30,565 bases of DNA from assembly GCA_001953115.1 (NCBI GenBank), contig LSSL01001811.1:1-30565 (forward strand), given 5' to 3'. The position numbers and the translations under genes were made by a program. The notes below the pieces were generated by a model. It was not told where the DNA came from and searched no databases. It was given only the letters and a program-made list of their open reading frames with translations. This stretch comes from Smittium mucronatum. Its lineage: Eukaryota; Kickxellomycota; Harpellomycetes; Harpellales; Legeriomycetaceae. Below, piece after piece: positions 1 through 10,054 of this stretch (positions are counted from its first letter, which is position 1; each line of letters opens with the position of its first letter).

Positions 1-54
1 AAGATTTCTTCATTGGATGAAACATTCAATGCGTGTACTGAATCTATTGATTAA
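1..54 (+). CDS. Possible C-terminal end of a gene entering from the left edge
   Basis: The first 17 codons read KISSLDETFNACTESID followed by TAA at 52-54. The composition is more protein-like than chance frames nearby, but the piece is too short to judge. Its partner would lie beyond the right edge of the window. Confidence 0.2.
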   Translation, partial: KISSLDETFNACTESID

Positions 55-779
55 TATCAAGGAGAAGGAGAAAAGATAAAATCAATTTATTAAATAGGAG
101 TGGTTTCTGAACCGGAATTTATTCAACTGATCAGGATCGGAATTTTTTCTTTATATTACTGTTCAAATCAAGATCTGAACCAGAGTAAAAAAATCCAAGT
201 AAAAGAAATTTGTTTGATCTTGGAAATATAAACTATTGATCATCTAATCACAAACATAAAATAAGTGTAAATACTGATTTTTTATATTATGGATAAAAAT
301 TGATTATAATTCTATATTTCAAACAAATAAAATCTGGATCAGTGAAAAGTTTAAAACAATAAAATTTTAAAATTTTAAGGCCATGTGTAGATTTGATTTA
401 AAATTTAATTAGGTTTTTCCAATAGAAATTAAAATCAAATCTATTTAATGTACTTTTTACTTGATTCAAAATATTTATTTCCTTGTAAAAAAATCTATAA
501 TTTAGTGATTAGACCATATTTTTGTTATTTTAATCTACCTGTCTAATATAATATGTTTTTTAAGCAATTTTTTGGTATAGATCCTATATTTTCTATCCTC
601 AAATAATTTTTTACCATACCAAATAAACCTAATATATACTAAATAATCGAGCTTATTGAAATTTGGTTATTTTTTTATAAACTTAATTGATGATGTTAAA
701 TTCCATTATCAATATACCAAATTATTTTCCTTTTATTTCAATTTTAAAATCATTGTATATAATTCTTAGTTTAATATAC
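55..779. other. No gene recognised
   Basis: A+T-rich. The part before 454 has no partner inside the window. TACTTTTTACTT occurs twice in similar contexts (451 and 777). Nothing else supported. Confidence 0.5.
388..443. repeat. Perfect 12-bp inverted repeat
   Basis: TAGATTTGATTT (388-399) and AAATCAAATCTA (432-443) flank 32 bases. It lies outside the part of the repeat whose partner is visible in the window. It could be a short foldback element remnant or chance in A+T-rich DNA. Confidence 0.4.
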
Positions 780-945
780 TTTTTACTTTACCCTAAAGAT
801 CTATGTCGGATAGATCTGGTTATAAATTATAACCGGATTTCCTAGTGACTTGCGGGGAGAGGTACTTCGGTAAACTTCCAACTGGTTTTATGTTTTTTTT
901 TATAATAATTTTCTAGCTAAATATATTCATCTTAACTAGAATCTT

Positions 946-975
946 CTGGCGGGAATTCATAGAATTCCGCTGGAA
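946..975. repeat. Imperfect palindrome CTGGCGGGAATTC / GAATTCCGCTGG
   Basis: Arms GCGGGAATTC (949-958) and GAATTCCGC (962-970) pair with one bulged G across a short AT centre; outer bases pair partly. The partner is at about 30045-30075. It could act as a protein-binding palindrome or a hairpin. Confidence 0.6.
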
Positions 976-1068
976 AAATATCAGCCAAGATATAAGGTAA
1001 AAAACACTAAAAGGTTTTTACTCGGATTTATGGCGCCACATTAAGTGGTCGTATTAACGAGTAGGAAA

Positions 1069-1077
1069 TATATATAA
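1069..1077 (+). promoter_or_regulatory. TATA-like box TATATATAA
   Basis: TATATATAAGG lies within the G+C-richer block and is kept in the right arm (29942-29950, minus strand). In a genome this A+T-rich such a string has little weight alone. Its conservation and its position just before ATCCCCCGC make it a possible core promoter, but no gene follows closely. Confidence 0.2.
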
Positions 1078-1136
1078 GGAATCCCCCGCATTAAAATCTA
1101 AGTATAACCCAGAACTTACAAGAGATAAATATAAAC

Positions 1137-1174
1137 TTTTTTTTTAAAAAAAAAAGACTTCATCCCGCAGTCTT
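1137..1174 (+). repeat. T9-A10 run followed by a 6-bp hairpin
   Basis: Nine T (1137-1145) are followed directly by ten A, then AAGACT (1154-1159) and AGTCTT (1169-1174) around TCATCCCGC. The arrangement is kept in the right arm near 29855-29885. The T/A run is self-complementary and could extrude or slip. Confidence 0.5.
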
Positions 1175-1752
1175 ATAAAATACATTCTTAGCCCATAGCT
1201 ATTTTTAGACTGTAACTATTTTTAGGCAGTAGTCATTTTATCCTATAGCTAATTAATAGAGACAGAAATTTTATACTATGACTTTCGGTTATAAAATTTA
1301 ATAGGAAATACCCGAATGAAGACCATTGCCCTTTTATTCCAAAATAAATAAATTTATGAATATTTTATTTTCCCGCTATATAAAGTAATATTCTTTCAAA
1401 ATTACACTCTTATCAAACAGTTAAACTCATCAAGAGTTTTAAATGAAATTTAAGCATAGTGAGTCTAGTTATCGACCCATATTTAATTAAAAGCTGAAGC
1501 CAGTAATTTATATTAAGCGAGTCTTATAAAGCCAAAATAGACCTAAATTGTGCACCGGAGAAGAAAATTTTGTGGTGTAAATTTGTTACTTTTATTTTAA
1601 TTTCAATTATTACATAACCATCTCTGAACCTATTTTTATAATACACATCCTAAGACCCAATCATCAGGATATATTCACACTCCACCAGACTACGGATTCT
1701 CTTACGAAAAGGATGGAACAAATGAGAATTCTCTCCATTTTTACTTAACCAG

Positions 1753-1787
1753 TGCTTGGTTTAGATGCTCCTCACCTAAACCTAGCA
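1753..1787. repeat. Hairpin with 11 paired bases and 11-nt loop (left)
   Basis: TGCT-T-GGTTTAG (1753-1764) pairs with CTAAACC-T-AGCA (1776-1787), with one T-T mismatch and a loop ATGCTCCTCAC. The stem bases are kept on the right arm although neighbouring sequence has changed. It may be a structured RNA element or the end of a mobile element. Confidence 0.6.
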
Positions 1788-1810
1788 TAAACACGCAAAA
1801 TGTTGATTTC

Positions 1811-3100
1811 CTAAATCCCACTTTTTCGACATTTAACTTTATAATGTTATTAAGTATTAATCTATTAAACAAATCAATAAATAAATTTTAGGGGTTTTAT
1901 TGGAACGTAATTATGATGAAATAAAAATAATTCTCTTGCATTTAAATTTTTATCGATAGTTAAATTTTTATTTTTGTGTGAATAATAGGCAATATGTATT
2001 ATAATCATTATAAAAATTATATCTAATAATTAATAATTGATATTTCTTTTTAATTTAATAATATAAATTGGGTTTTCACGTAAAAATGGAAATTTTACCT
2101 ATATTTAATTGATTGAATTCATTATTAATAAAAACATAAACATATCAAATTATTTTTAAGATACTGATCTTATTTTAAATAAATTTATAAAATTATGATT
2201 TTGGATTTTTTTTAGCTTTAGATCTATATTTTCAAATTGAAAATAAAATAAAATAATATTGGAATTGCATTTTAAGGAGCCTATTTTTGCTGGATTAATC
2301 TAAGGATAACATTTATTTTGAATAAAATATATACTGGTTCAAGGAAATAAAAAGAATAAAACTAATCGAAAAGTTTACTTTCCAAAAAGTGGGAATGAAA
2401 GCTTTTTAATTAGCTTTGAACTAAATACGAAATGGTTTATATAAATTGTTAAAAAAAGTTGGGTGATTTATGTGGCTAATAATTATCGGTTGATTACAGG
2501 CTCCAAATTTAGAAATATAAATTTTATAATTTTTTGAAAATTTAACGCACTTTATTATTGGATTTTATTTTTTAAAAATTAATGTTTTGTATTTAGCACA
2601 AAAAATAGTAATCCTCTACAGAGAATTTTTTCTTTGTCTTACAAAAAATTAGATAAAAATCTAGTCAGGAATGTAGAAAAATATATAAAAATTCATTGTG
2701 ATTTATATTTTATCAAGATTTATATTTATAAATTTTACTATAAATGGTATTCTAAGGAAAGTGATACACTATACTAGAAGTATTTTTTAACTCCCTTTTA
2801 TTTATAAAATTGAGTATTTAATAAAAGTATGATATTGATTGATTTTTTTGAGATTTTAAAAAAAATAATTCTTCAATTACCGGATTTATTATAGGTTTTA
2901 TATTCAGATCAATATTACGTTAATTGAAAGAAAAAAATATTTGAAAAAATAGATTCTTTTAATGTTAAAAGAAATTAGGAAGTTTAATTGTCTTTAATGG
3001 AATTTCGTGATTAAAGTCGAAACTCTTTTTTTATCTCAAAAATCATTTGAATATTAAAAAAAAAATTTACTTCTCGATATCAATATATCTTCAAATAGAA
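1811..3100. other. No gene recognised (left); partner 27895-29205
   Basis: A+T-rich, with only short chance frames on both strands. Sampled divergence between arms is high (about 7-8% around 2280-2500), consistent with no selective constraint. Confidence 0.5.
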
Positions 3101-3109
3101 TAAAATAGA

Positions 3110-4906
3110 ATGATTTTTTTATATAATATTATCTATAACAACGAATCAATTTAGGATGTATTTGAAGATATTTTCAAAACAAAAAAAAGTCAAATCGTCA
3201 AAAACCTTGACCAATTAGCAGGATCTATATCAATCAGAGATAAAATAGCCTTATATAATTATTTTTTTAACTAATTAAAAATAGGATAGGCTTTTTGAAA
3301 ATTTATTTAAAATTACTTAACAAAATAAGAATTCTAAAAAATTTATTAAATATATAATATCTTGCCTAAATTAAATAAAGATAGATCAAATATCTCATCT
3401 TTAGTCGCTTCGGTCTATACTTGAAAATATCTAAGAATATATCTTCTTTAATATTCTAATAGAAAATATAAAAAAGTTGTAGAATTTTTTAAGTCTGGTA
3501 TTTTTGATTTTGGCTAAATAAAAATTATTAAAAAAAATTATCAACCTCGGAATCCGAAAAACACAATGAAACGATTGTGAAGTATTTTCTATATAAACAA
3601 GGATAAACAATAAAGCGCGCCTTATGAATAAAGGAGAAATATTGTTATTTAAAGTGATGATTTATTATCTTCAAAGCATCAAAGCATCAAAAAAGATATA
3701 ATAAATATATTACCAGAGAAAATCAAATTTTGGAACTATAACTAAGTTTATTCTATAAAATTTGCCCAATAACTTTAAATTATACACGAAAAAAACATAA
3801 CTGTGATCAATATGCTATAAGGTCCAGTTAAATTTCCAAATTCTAAATTTTTTTAATATTTTTGAATCTAGAGAGCAATATAAAAAATGCAAATCAGAAA
3901 TTAATATATGAAATGATCACAAAAAAAATCAAAAAACTGCAGAAAAAAGCATATATAAACTGTTTTAATCATTTTGGAGAAAATAAATGTATAATTATAT
4001 AGAACTTTTAGGGAAATTTTCGGAAGTATGGAGGTCCAGTTGAAATTAACACATCCATTTATAAATAAATCTCAAATTTCAAAATTGGGATTTCTACTAA
4101 ATATTTTGAAAATGACAGCAATTGAAATAAAAATTCGATAACTTGTTTTCTAAGATTCTTAGCAATGACTCAAAACATACATCCTATTGCTTGCTGAATT
4201 TTCTGAAAACTCGATTTTTCACTCGATTAAAAAATTGAACATAATAACCGATTCGGGCCCTCATTTTTTTTCATTAGAGTTTTTTGATGTCTATATTTAG
4301 GAAAATAAGACCAAAATATAGGAAAAATTTATCTCTAAACATTTTATTTGAGTATAGCTGTAAAAGTGTTATTTTCTGACACTTTGGTATGCTTTTATTA
4401 AAAATTTTTATTATATCAAACAACTTTATATATAACTTTTTAATTTTAGGATGCTTTCATGATTTTTGGATAGAGTTATGCCAAAAAAAGACATAAATAC
4501 TATTGAAAAGCTTATTGGTAGTATTTATGAAATATAAATCGTGGAACAGGCTAAAAACTAAAAAATTATTGTTTTACGCTTTCAAAAATATTATGGTGTA
4601 CCTCCGAGATCAAATCCGGAAAAAATGATAGTAAATTTTTATAAATAATATATGTCTTTTAATACAAAATCTGAAAAATTATTAGGGTTGGTAATAAATA
4701 GCCAAGATATCCAGAATTCTTCAATAATAGATTATTTTATCGATTGTAGATTTGACAAAAGAGTTACAAAGTATTAAGTTTAGAAAGAAAGTCAAAAATA
4801 AATTAAAACAGAACTTGAGATAGGGAAAAATTCTCAATCAAATCGGATCAAAAGAATGGAATTTATTCCAAATTCACAAATAAAAATTTCTGAAGATGAA
4901 CAATAA
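3110..4906 (+). pseudogene. Relic of an unknown gene of about 600 codons (left-arm copy)
   Basis: From an ATG at 3110 to a TAA at 4904-4906 one reading path stays visible with few frame changes. Frame 2 runs from 3110 to about 3530, frame 1 from 3541 to about 3970, then frame 2 again from about 4022 to 4906. Low-complexity A+T sequence would not be expected to give such long coherent peptide stretches in one phase. Examples are VKNLDQLAGSISIRDKIA, KLQKKAYINCFNHFGENK, EVQLKLTHPFINKSQISK, YYGVPPRSN and a polar tail ending KISEDEQ. A stretch LNIITDSGPHFFSLEF (Asp codon 4250) resembles the second catalytic Asp of retroviral-type integrases (TD-x-G-x-x-F-x-S), but I find no first Asp or zinc finger at the right distance. 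Stops interrupt it, including TAG at 3152 in this arm only. It is probably a mobile-element gene. Function unknown; family not recognised. Confidence 0.5.
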
Positions 4907-4909
4907 ATT

Positions 4910-5570
4910 TAAATTAATATACAGGTAAAAATATTTTTTTTAGTAAATGTGCTATTTTTAGTCAATTTCATATTTTAAAATTCGAGTGTGAATATTTTTG
5001 TCTTTGGACTCTAGATGAATAATGATTTTGGTTTCATTGAATCTTGAAAAATTTAACTTTAAAGTTAAAGAATTTATGAATTTTTTTGTTTTTTTCATCA
5101 TATCAATATTTTTATTCAGATTTTAGAGGTTTGTATTATTTTATAAAGAGTAATAATTTTTTTTTAATTTAAATTTGATATATATATTATGTGGAATTTT
5201 AATTGATGAAAATTTAGGGATAGATAAAAAATGGTTTTGAGGCCATAATACTTATCCCACATATCAATTTTATTTATTTCACCATTTTTTATATTTACGC
5301 ATACTTATTAAAATCAATAATTTATTTAAATAATTTTATTAATTTTTTTCTATACTAAACTTATATGAAAAGTAAAAAAATATTGAAGTATAAAAAAAAT
5401 GTTCTATAATTATTCAAAAAAAGATTTTTATCTTGTTTTTTAAAAAATAATATGGCTTTTTCGGTATATCCTGAGCTCAAAATAATCATTTTAATCAAAA
5501 ATATCACCAATTTTAACTTTGAGTATTTTTTTAGATGTAAAGCAATGATTTCATTTATCAAAATTAGGAA
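4910..5570. other. No gene recognised (left); partner 25441-26100
   Basis: A+T-rich. The minus-strand 66-codon frame at 5361-5561 is Phe/Ile/Lys-rich and not protein-like. Nothing else supported. Confidence 0.5.
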
Positions 5571-5572
5571 TA

Positions 5573-5756
5573 GTGAATTTATGGCTTAAAATATGGACTC
5601 AGAATTCAGTTATTCATTAAGGATTATTTTTTAAATATAGCATAGTACTTGTGTCAAAATTTCATCTTAATTTTGCAAAATATATTGATAAATTAAAATT
5701 CACAGTCGATTCAAAAATTTATAGATATATTTTACCAATTGAACTGAGTTTTAAAA
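5573..5756 (+). pseudogene. Left-arm copy of the integrase-end-like frame, interrupted
   Basis: Partner of 25201-25440. It reads NLWLKIWTQNSVIH, then TAA, then the same peptide through YILPIELSF. The frame is lost after ELSFK, because the left reads AAAACTTTCATA where the right (reverse complement) reads AAAGTCGTTCATA. Over about 170 bases only three substitutions separate the arms, one of the better conserved patches. Confidence 0.25.
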
Positions 5757-5789
5757 CTTTCATATTGTCAATTTCAATAAATTTAATAG

Positions 5790-6244
5790 ATTTAACGTTA
5801 ATATGAAATAGAAAAAAAAAAGATTCAAAAATTATATTCTACTTCAGTTTATTTAGAATTTTTTTTCAGAAATCGGAAATATAAATTATTATATATGTGA
5901 TTATATTTTAATTAATTAGAATAAAGGATTATATCTTCTATTAAAAAAAAAAGGTTTTTTTGCTTAATTTTTTAGAAAAGGGGCAAATATTAAATTGAAA
6001 TTATGTAATTGATTTTTATTTTGGACAAAATATCCAATTAATATTAACTATAGTTTGAAGCAATAATAATAATTGTGTATTTTTTTCATATTAAGTTTTT
6101 GAAAAACTGTTAAATCGATATTTTGTATAAAAAAAACTCAAGAAACTCGAACCGATAAATTCGTTTAAGATTTATCTATTTCATCGTAGTTAAATTTGGA
6201 ATTCTGAAATATTTATTGAGGTTTAAATACGACCTTCGTAAATT
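5790..6244. other. No gene recognised (left); partner 24770-25200
   Basis: A+T-rich lead-in to the 33-bp tandem repeat. The last part already shows faint traces of the unit. Confidence 0.5.
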
Positions 6245-6606
6245 AATCTTTAACTTTGTATTTTTTCTTAAGAAATCGTTCTATAAGTTTGAATCGGTCA
6301 TAAGAAATAGTTCTTGAAGTTCGTATTCGTTCATTGGAATTTTTCTTAAATTTCATATACATTCATCAGTTATTGTACTTGAATTTCGTATTCGGTCATC
6401 AAAAATAATTCTTGATATTTGTATTTGGTTATCAGAAGTTTTTCATGAAGTTAGTATTCGGTCATCAGAAATCAGTTTTTAATATCTTTTTCGGCCATCG
6501 GAAATTGTTCTTGAACTTTAAATTTGGTCTTAGAAAATTTTTCTTGAAGTTCGTATTTAACTATCAGAAATCGTTCTTGGAATTTTTATTTGGAAGTTGG
6601 AAATTA
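6245..6606 (+). repeat. Degenerate 33-bp tandem repeat, about 11 units (left arm)
   Basis: Units of 32-33 bp follow the pattern GAAGTTCGTATTCGG then TCATCAGAAATCGTTCTT. Starts lie roughly every 33 bases from about 6245. Because the unit length is a multiple of three, the plus strand translates at 6412-6609 into an 11-residue repeat of the type F-x-F-G-H-Q-K-S-F-L-K (for example LVFGHQKS, IFFGHRKL, FKFGLRKF). Neighbouring units differ at many positions, so the array is old. Whether it ever encoded protein is unclear. The 65-codon frame has an ATG, but the periodicity begins upstream of it and no ribosome-start context stands out. Confidence 0.8.
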
Positions 6607-6609
6607 TAA

Positions 6610-7655
6610 TTATGATACTGAAAGATTCAGGATCCTATTTTTATTAGTAATATTATTAGCTTAAAAAATATGCTAACCCAACGCCCTCATTAATTTTCAT
6701 TAAAGAATTTTATTATTATTTTTTTGAATCTCCACTTTATAATATTCGCTATTAAATCATCTATATCTAATGATATCTTGAAATAATTTAAAAAACCAAA
6801 AGCAAAAACATATTTTTGATTTGATTTGAAAATTTAATTTCATCTGTATATTACAGTTGTCAATTTATAAATATTTTCAGATAAATATTTTAAATCGACT
6901 CTGAGCCAACTATAATGATAAATGAATTTTTTTATAAAATTCAATACAATTTTATTGATTATATAATCAAAGTTAAAAAATATTGACACATTATTTACTA
7001 ATGTCAAAATAACCACATTAAAGATAATTTCTTACCCGAGTATCCTAGGATACTCTTTTCAAAAAGGTTTACAATTTTTCGTGGGGGAGCTCTTTTTTTA
7101 ATATGCAAGATTTCAAGTTTTCTATTTTCATAAAATATTGGTTAAGCATGCAGATAACTTGGATTTCGTTTTCTGAAGTACATTTTGAGTTATTCTAATC
7201 TAAATTATATATGGATTATATTTATTAATGTCAAAAATATATACTGTATCTTATTGGGCGAAATTACGTAATTTGATCATTAAAAAAAAACAAAAAAAAT
7301 CTCATAAAAAACAAATTTATTTCAATTTAAGTCAATTTTTTTAAAGTTTAGCGAATAAAGATTAATTAATAAATTGGCCTATGTTCTATATTAAAACTAG
7401 CATTTGAAAATCGTTCAAAAATCTCCCATGTAAATTAGGATAGAGTATAATTTAGAACATACTAAATAAATATATACTCAGTATATTTGGAAACTCTAAA
7501 GAGATTTAATATCATTCAAAATATATTCTATGAAATTTTCAGGATTTAAAATATAAATTTATTAAACTAAAAATTTAAACACCACACAATAAATTATTTT
7601 GTTAAAGTCAGAAATTTAAATCCATTAGAATTTTTTTTTGAAATAGATTCAAAAA
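6610..7655. other. No gene recognised (left); partner 23360-24405
   Basis: Contains the 18-bp palindrome at 7038-7055 and a short G-rich spot GTGGGGGAGCTC (7081-7092). The end may hold the upstream region of the hAT relic. No terminal repeat found. Confidence 0.5.
7038..7055. repeat. Perfect 18-bp palindrome GAGTATCCTAGGATACTC (left arm)
   Basis: Self-complementary over 18 bases. The right-arm partner near 23958-23976 reads AGTATCCTAAGATACT, so the centre has lost symmetry there. It may have been a dimeric binding site. Confidence 0.5.
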
Positions 7656-7659
7656 AAAA

Positions 7660-9535
7660 AAGAAGATGTTTTCAAGCAAGCAATTTCAGTGCAAGAATAT
7701 CCGCAAAAAATGCATCGTGTATTAATCTCACATTGCTAAATTTATTTCTGGTGATCATGAGACTTTTTTTTCTCATAAAAAGTCGAGAAAAAGTATTTTT
7801 AAGCTCAAAAAAAAAATCAAAAAAGGGGATATAAGCTCGAAATCTTTATTTAAATGAGATAAATAAGGATAGAAAAATTATTATGTATACTATCCTAAAC
7901 ATATTTACATGTGAGTGTACAGAGTTGATTCACACAAAATTTTATCATATATTATAACTGAGTATTATGGATTTATCAATATAATTTTTTAAATAATACA
8001 TACTTATGGAATTGTACGGTTATAAATGCTGAAAAAATTAAGATTGAAGTAAAAGATGATGACTTATTTTAAAGATGGTAAATCAATCGGAGATAGGTAA
8101 TCATTTTATATCTTTAAAAATTGATATCGCCTCAAGATTAAACAGGCCTATTTTGGAGGTAAACGTTCAATTTATAATTTGAAATAAAATAATAGTGAGA
8201 AAATTTACTATGACGGAGCTTATTGATAATAAAATCATAGATTATATTAAAGATCTGACTTTTATAGCTTTTAAAAATTAAAGGGTTAAAATTTAAAAAA
8301 TATATTCCATCACAAGTTATAAAAGGAGTGAAAATGGTTAAAGCTATGTAATTTTTAGATGAAATGGCTATCATGACACAAAATGATTCATATTTGGTTC
8401 GGAGTCAGAAATATTCAATCCCGAAATCACCAAATATTGTCGCAATTAATCTGATTTTATTTTGGAAAATAGTTGAAAAATAGAACGTTCAAAAATGACA
8501 CCCAATAAGAAATACTCGAAAATATAAACTTTTTAAAGATAAAGGACCTTACATAAAACATCATTTACCCAATAAAGTGCGCATAAAAACACACTCCAGC
8601 TAACTTTTTACGAAATAATAAAAGAAGGTAAAGTTTCTGATAGCATCTGATGATGTAATAATATCTATAAATCACTAATTTCACCATTTATATCAGATTC
8701 AACTAAAACCATGAAGCTTAAATTTCTATTTCTACTAAATGGAACTCAAAATATGACATTAATTTAGAATGTTCTAAGGTTGAAAGGGTTATATGTAGAT
8801 TACTTCAAGAATAATAGCTGTATATTTTTTAAGTGACTCCAAATAGTATTCCATTTCGGAATTTATCGAAATATTCAATCCATTAAAATTAACAACATCA
8901 AAGTTTCTAAATTTGATGCAAATAATAAGCAATTTCTAAAGTATATGGATTAAAACCAGGATATCTGTATACGAAATTTCAGAAGAGATCAATTGTAAAG
9001 TTCAAACCAATCTTTATAAAATAGGAATATTGATTGTTGGAGATACATTGATTTCAAAAATGTATCTTGGCTCAATATATAAGATTATTTAAATGAGTTT
9101 CAAAATTACATGGTTGGAAGACTCCTTCTTAATATGGCTAAAATTATGTTTATGAATCCTTCGAAAATTTAGAGAGTAGATAAATACCAATAATTTTAAA
9201 AATTTAAATATGTGTAGCAGATTCCGAGGGCTTAAACTACTTAGAAATTTTTATAAGAGAAAAATAAGAGAAAAATAAGAGAATCAGTACTGGGTTTTAA
9301 AAATTGTGAAAAACATTAAGACGTCTATATAGCTTAATATTCGAGATAAATAATTATTCGCATATACGATAAAATGTAGATTACAAACGTTTAAAATAAT
9401 TTTCAATCGATAATAGTGGTTCATAAGATATAAAAGTGCTATTTTAAATTTTTTAGCTGTACGGGCCACGAAAGTATGCGTTGAAAGGATTTTTTCTGCT
9501 TTGAATATCATACTAATTAATTAAAAACTAAATTA
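7660..9535 (+). pseudogene. Decayed hAT-family transposase (left-arm copy)
   Basis: The relic spans about 1.9 kb, the usual size of a hAT transposase gene. Parts in order: a BED-type zinc-finger-like start, FQCKNIRKKCIVY-stop-SHIAK (from 7684), with Cys pair and His; the first catalytic region IDIASRLNRPILEVNVQFII (Asp codon 8123), matching the family's D-W-S-N-x-x-YLGV-HFI pattern; a WNSKYDIN segment (8740), matching the RWNSTYD motif; and the C-terminal dimerisation region with WFIRYKSAILNFLAVRA then TKVCVERIFSALNII, matching the ATSV-ERVFS signature (catalytic Glu codon 9483). These pieces lie in different frames with many stops, so the gene is dead. An 11-bp repeat (ATAAGAGAAAA, about 2.7 copies) sits at 9253-9281. 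I could not find terminal inverted repeats or a target-site duplication. Minus-strand open frames at 8138-8374 and 9284-9511 are antisense shadows of this gene. Confidence 0.72.
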
Positions 9536-9539
9536 ATGA

Positions 9540-10050
9540 AAAAAAAACTATTCAATTTTGTGATATTTCTATTTAAAAGAATATTAATATGGAATTTTAT
9601 TTATGTTATATGTTATCATATTTAAATTTAAGTTATCAAAGTTTAATTAGAAATAGTGTATTTAAAAAATATTGATATTTTTTTTTACACAGCGAAGAGC
9701 TAAAATGCATATTTAATAAATATTTGGAAAATCAGCGTTTTTATCATCGGTTTTGGATAGAAAACCACAATAAAACATCAATTTTTCTAAGTTATTTTTT
9801 TTATAAAAAACAATGCTAAACTTTTTATGTTCAAGTTTAAAAAATGTAAGTAATATTTATAAAAATTTGATATAGATTTACAATAATTTCCGATAGATTT
9901 AAAATTTTATAAATTTTAATTAAAAAATTTAAATCCAATTTTAAAAAAAACTAATAGAGAATTGATTTGTTAATTATAAGTTATTTTTCCGCCAAAAAAC
10001 AAAAAAAAACACCTAAGCTCCGATATTCATGCCCCCGAGCTCTAAAAGTC
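9540..10050. other. No gene recognised (left); partner 20955-21470
   Basis: Lies between the converging hAT and IS630-type relics. The 75-codon frame at 21069-21296 in the right arm is not kept in the left, where an indel shifts it, so it is not called. Confidence 0.5.
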
Positions 10051-10054
10051 AGCT

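Larger units (their letters stand above)
780..1800. other. G+C-richer block with hairpins near the outer end (left)
   Basis: Compared with its surroundings this kilobase has more G+C and more distinctive sequence: CTTGCGGGGAGAGG (850-863), a CTGGCGGGAATTC hairpin (946-975), ATCCCCCGC (1081-1089), GACTTCATCCCGCAGTC (1156-1172), and a 12-bp-arm hairpin (1753-1787). A TATA-like box lies at 1069-1077. All are kept on the right arm (29214-30240). No open frame, tRNA or rRNA was recognised. It could be a solo long terminal repeat, the regulatory end of a large element, or a non-coding RNA gene. Confidence 0.5.

Noticed and set aside
1031..1044. TGGCGCCA as a possible retroelement primer-binding site
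   Set aside because: Only eight palindromic bases match the general idea; no adjacent LTR end or tRNA complement of useful length could be identified.
1640..1800. Possible tRNA or small structured RNA gene in the G+C-richer block
   Set aside because: No cloverleaf, no GGTTC-A--C T-loop and no suitable anticodon arm could be drawn; only the isolated hairpin is supported.
5361..5561. Minus-strand 66-codon frame
   Set aside because: Low-complexity Phe/Ile/Lys/Leu peptide without any motif, not supported by the right-arm copy.
6245..6606. CRISPR-like array
   Set aside because: Units are contiguous and degenerate with no alternation of constant repeats and unique spacers; the genome looks eukaryotic.
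8138..8374. Minus-strand 78-codon frame (and its mirror 22627-22842 on +)
   Set aside because: It lies antisense to the catalytic region of the hAT relic; the sense strand carries the recognised motifs, so this is a shadow.
9284..9511. Minus-strand 75-codon frame
   Set aside because: Antisense to the C-terminal ERIFS region of the hAT relic, and broken in the right arm.
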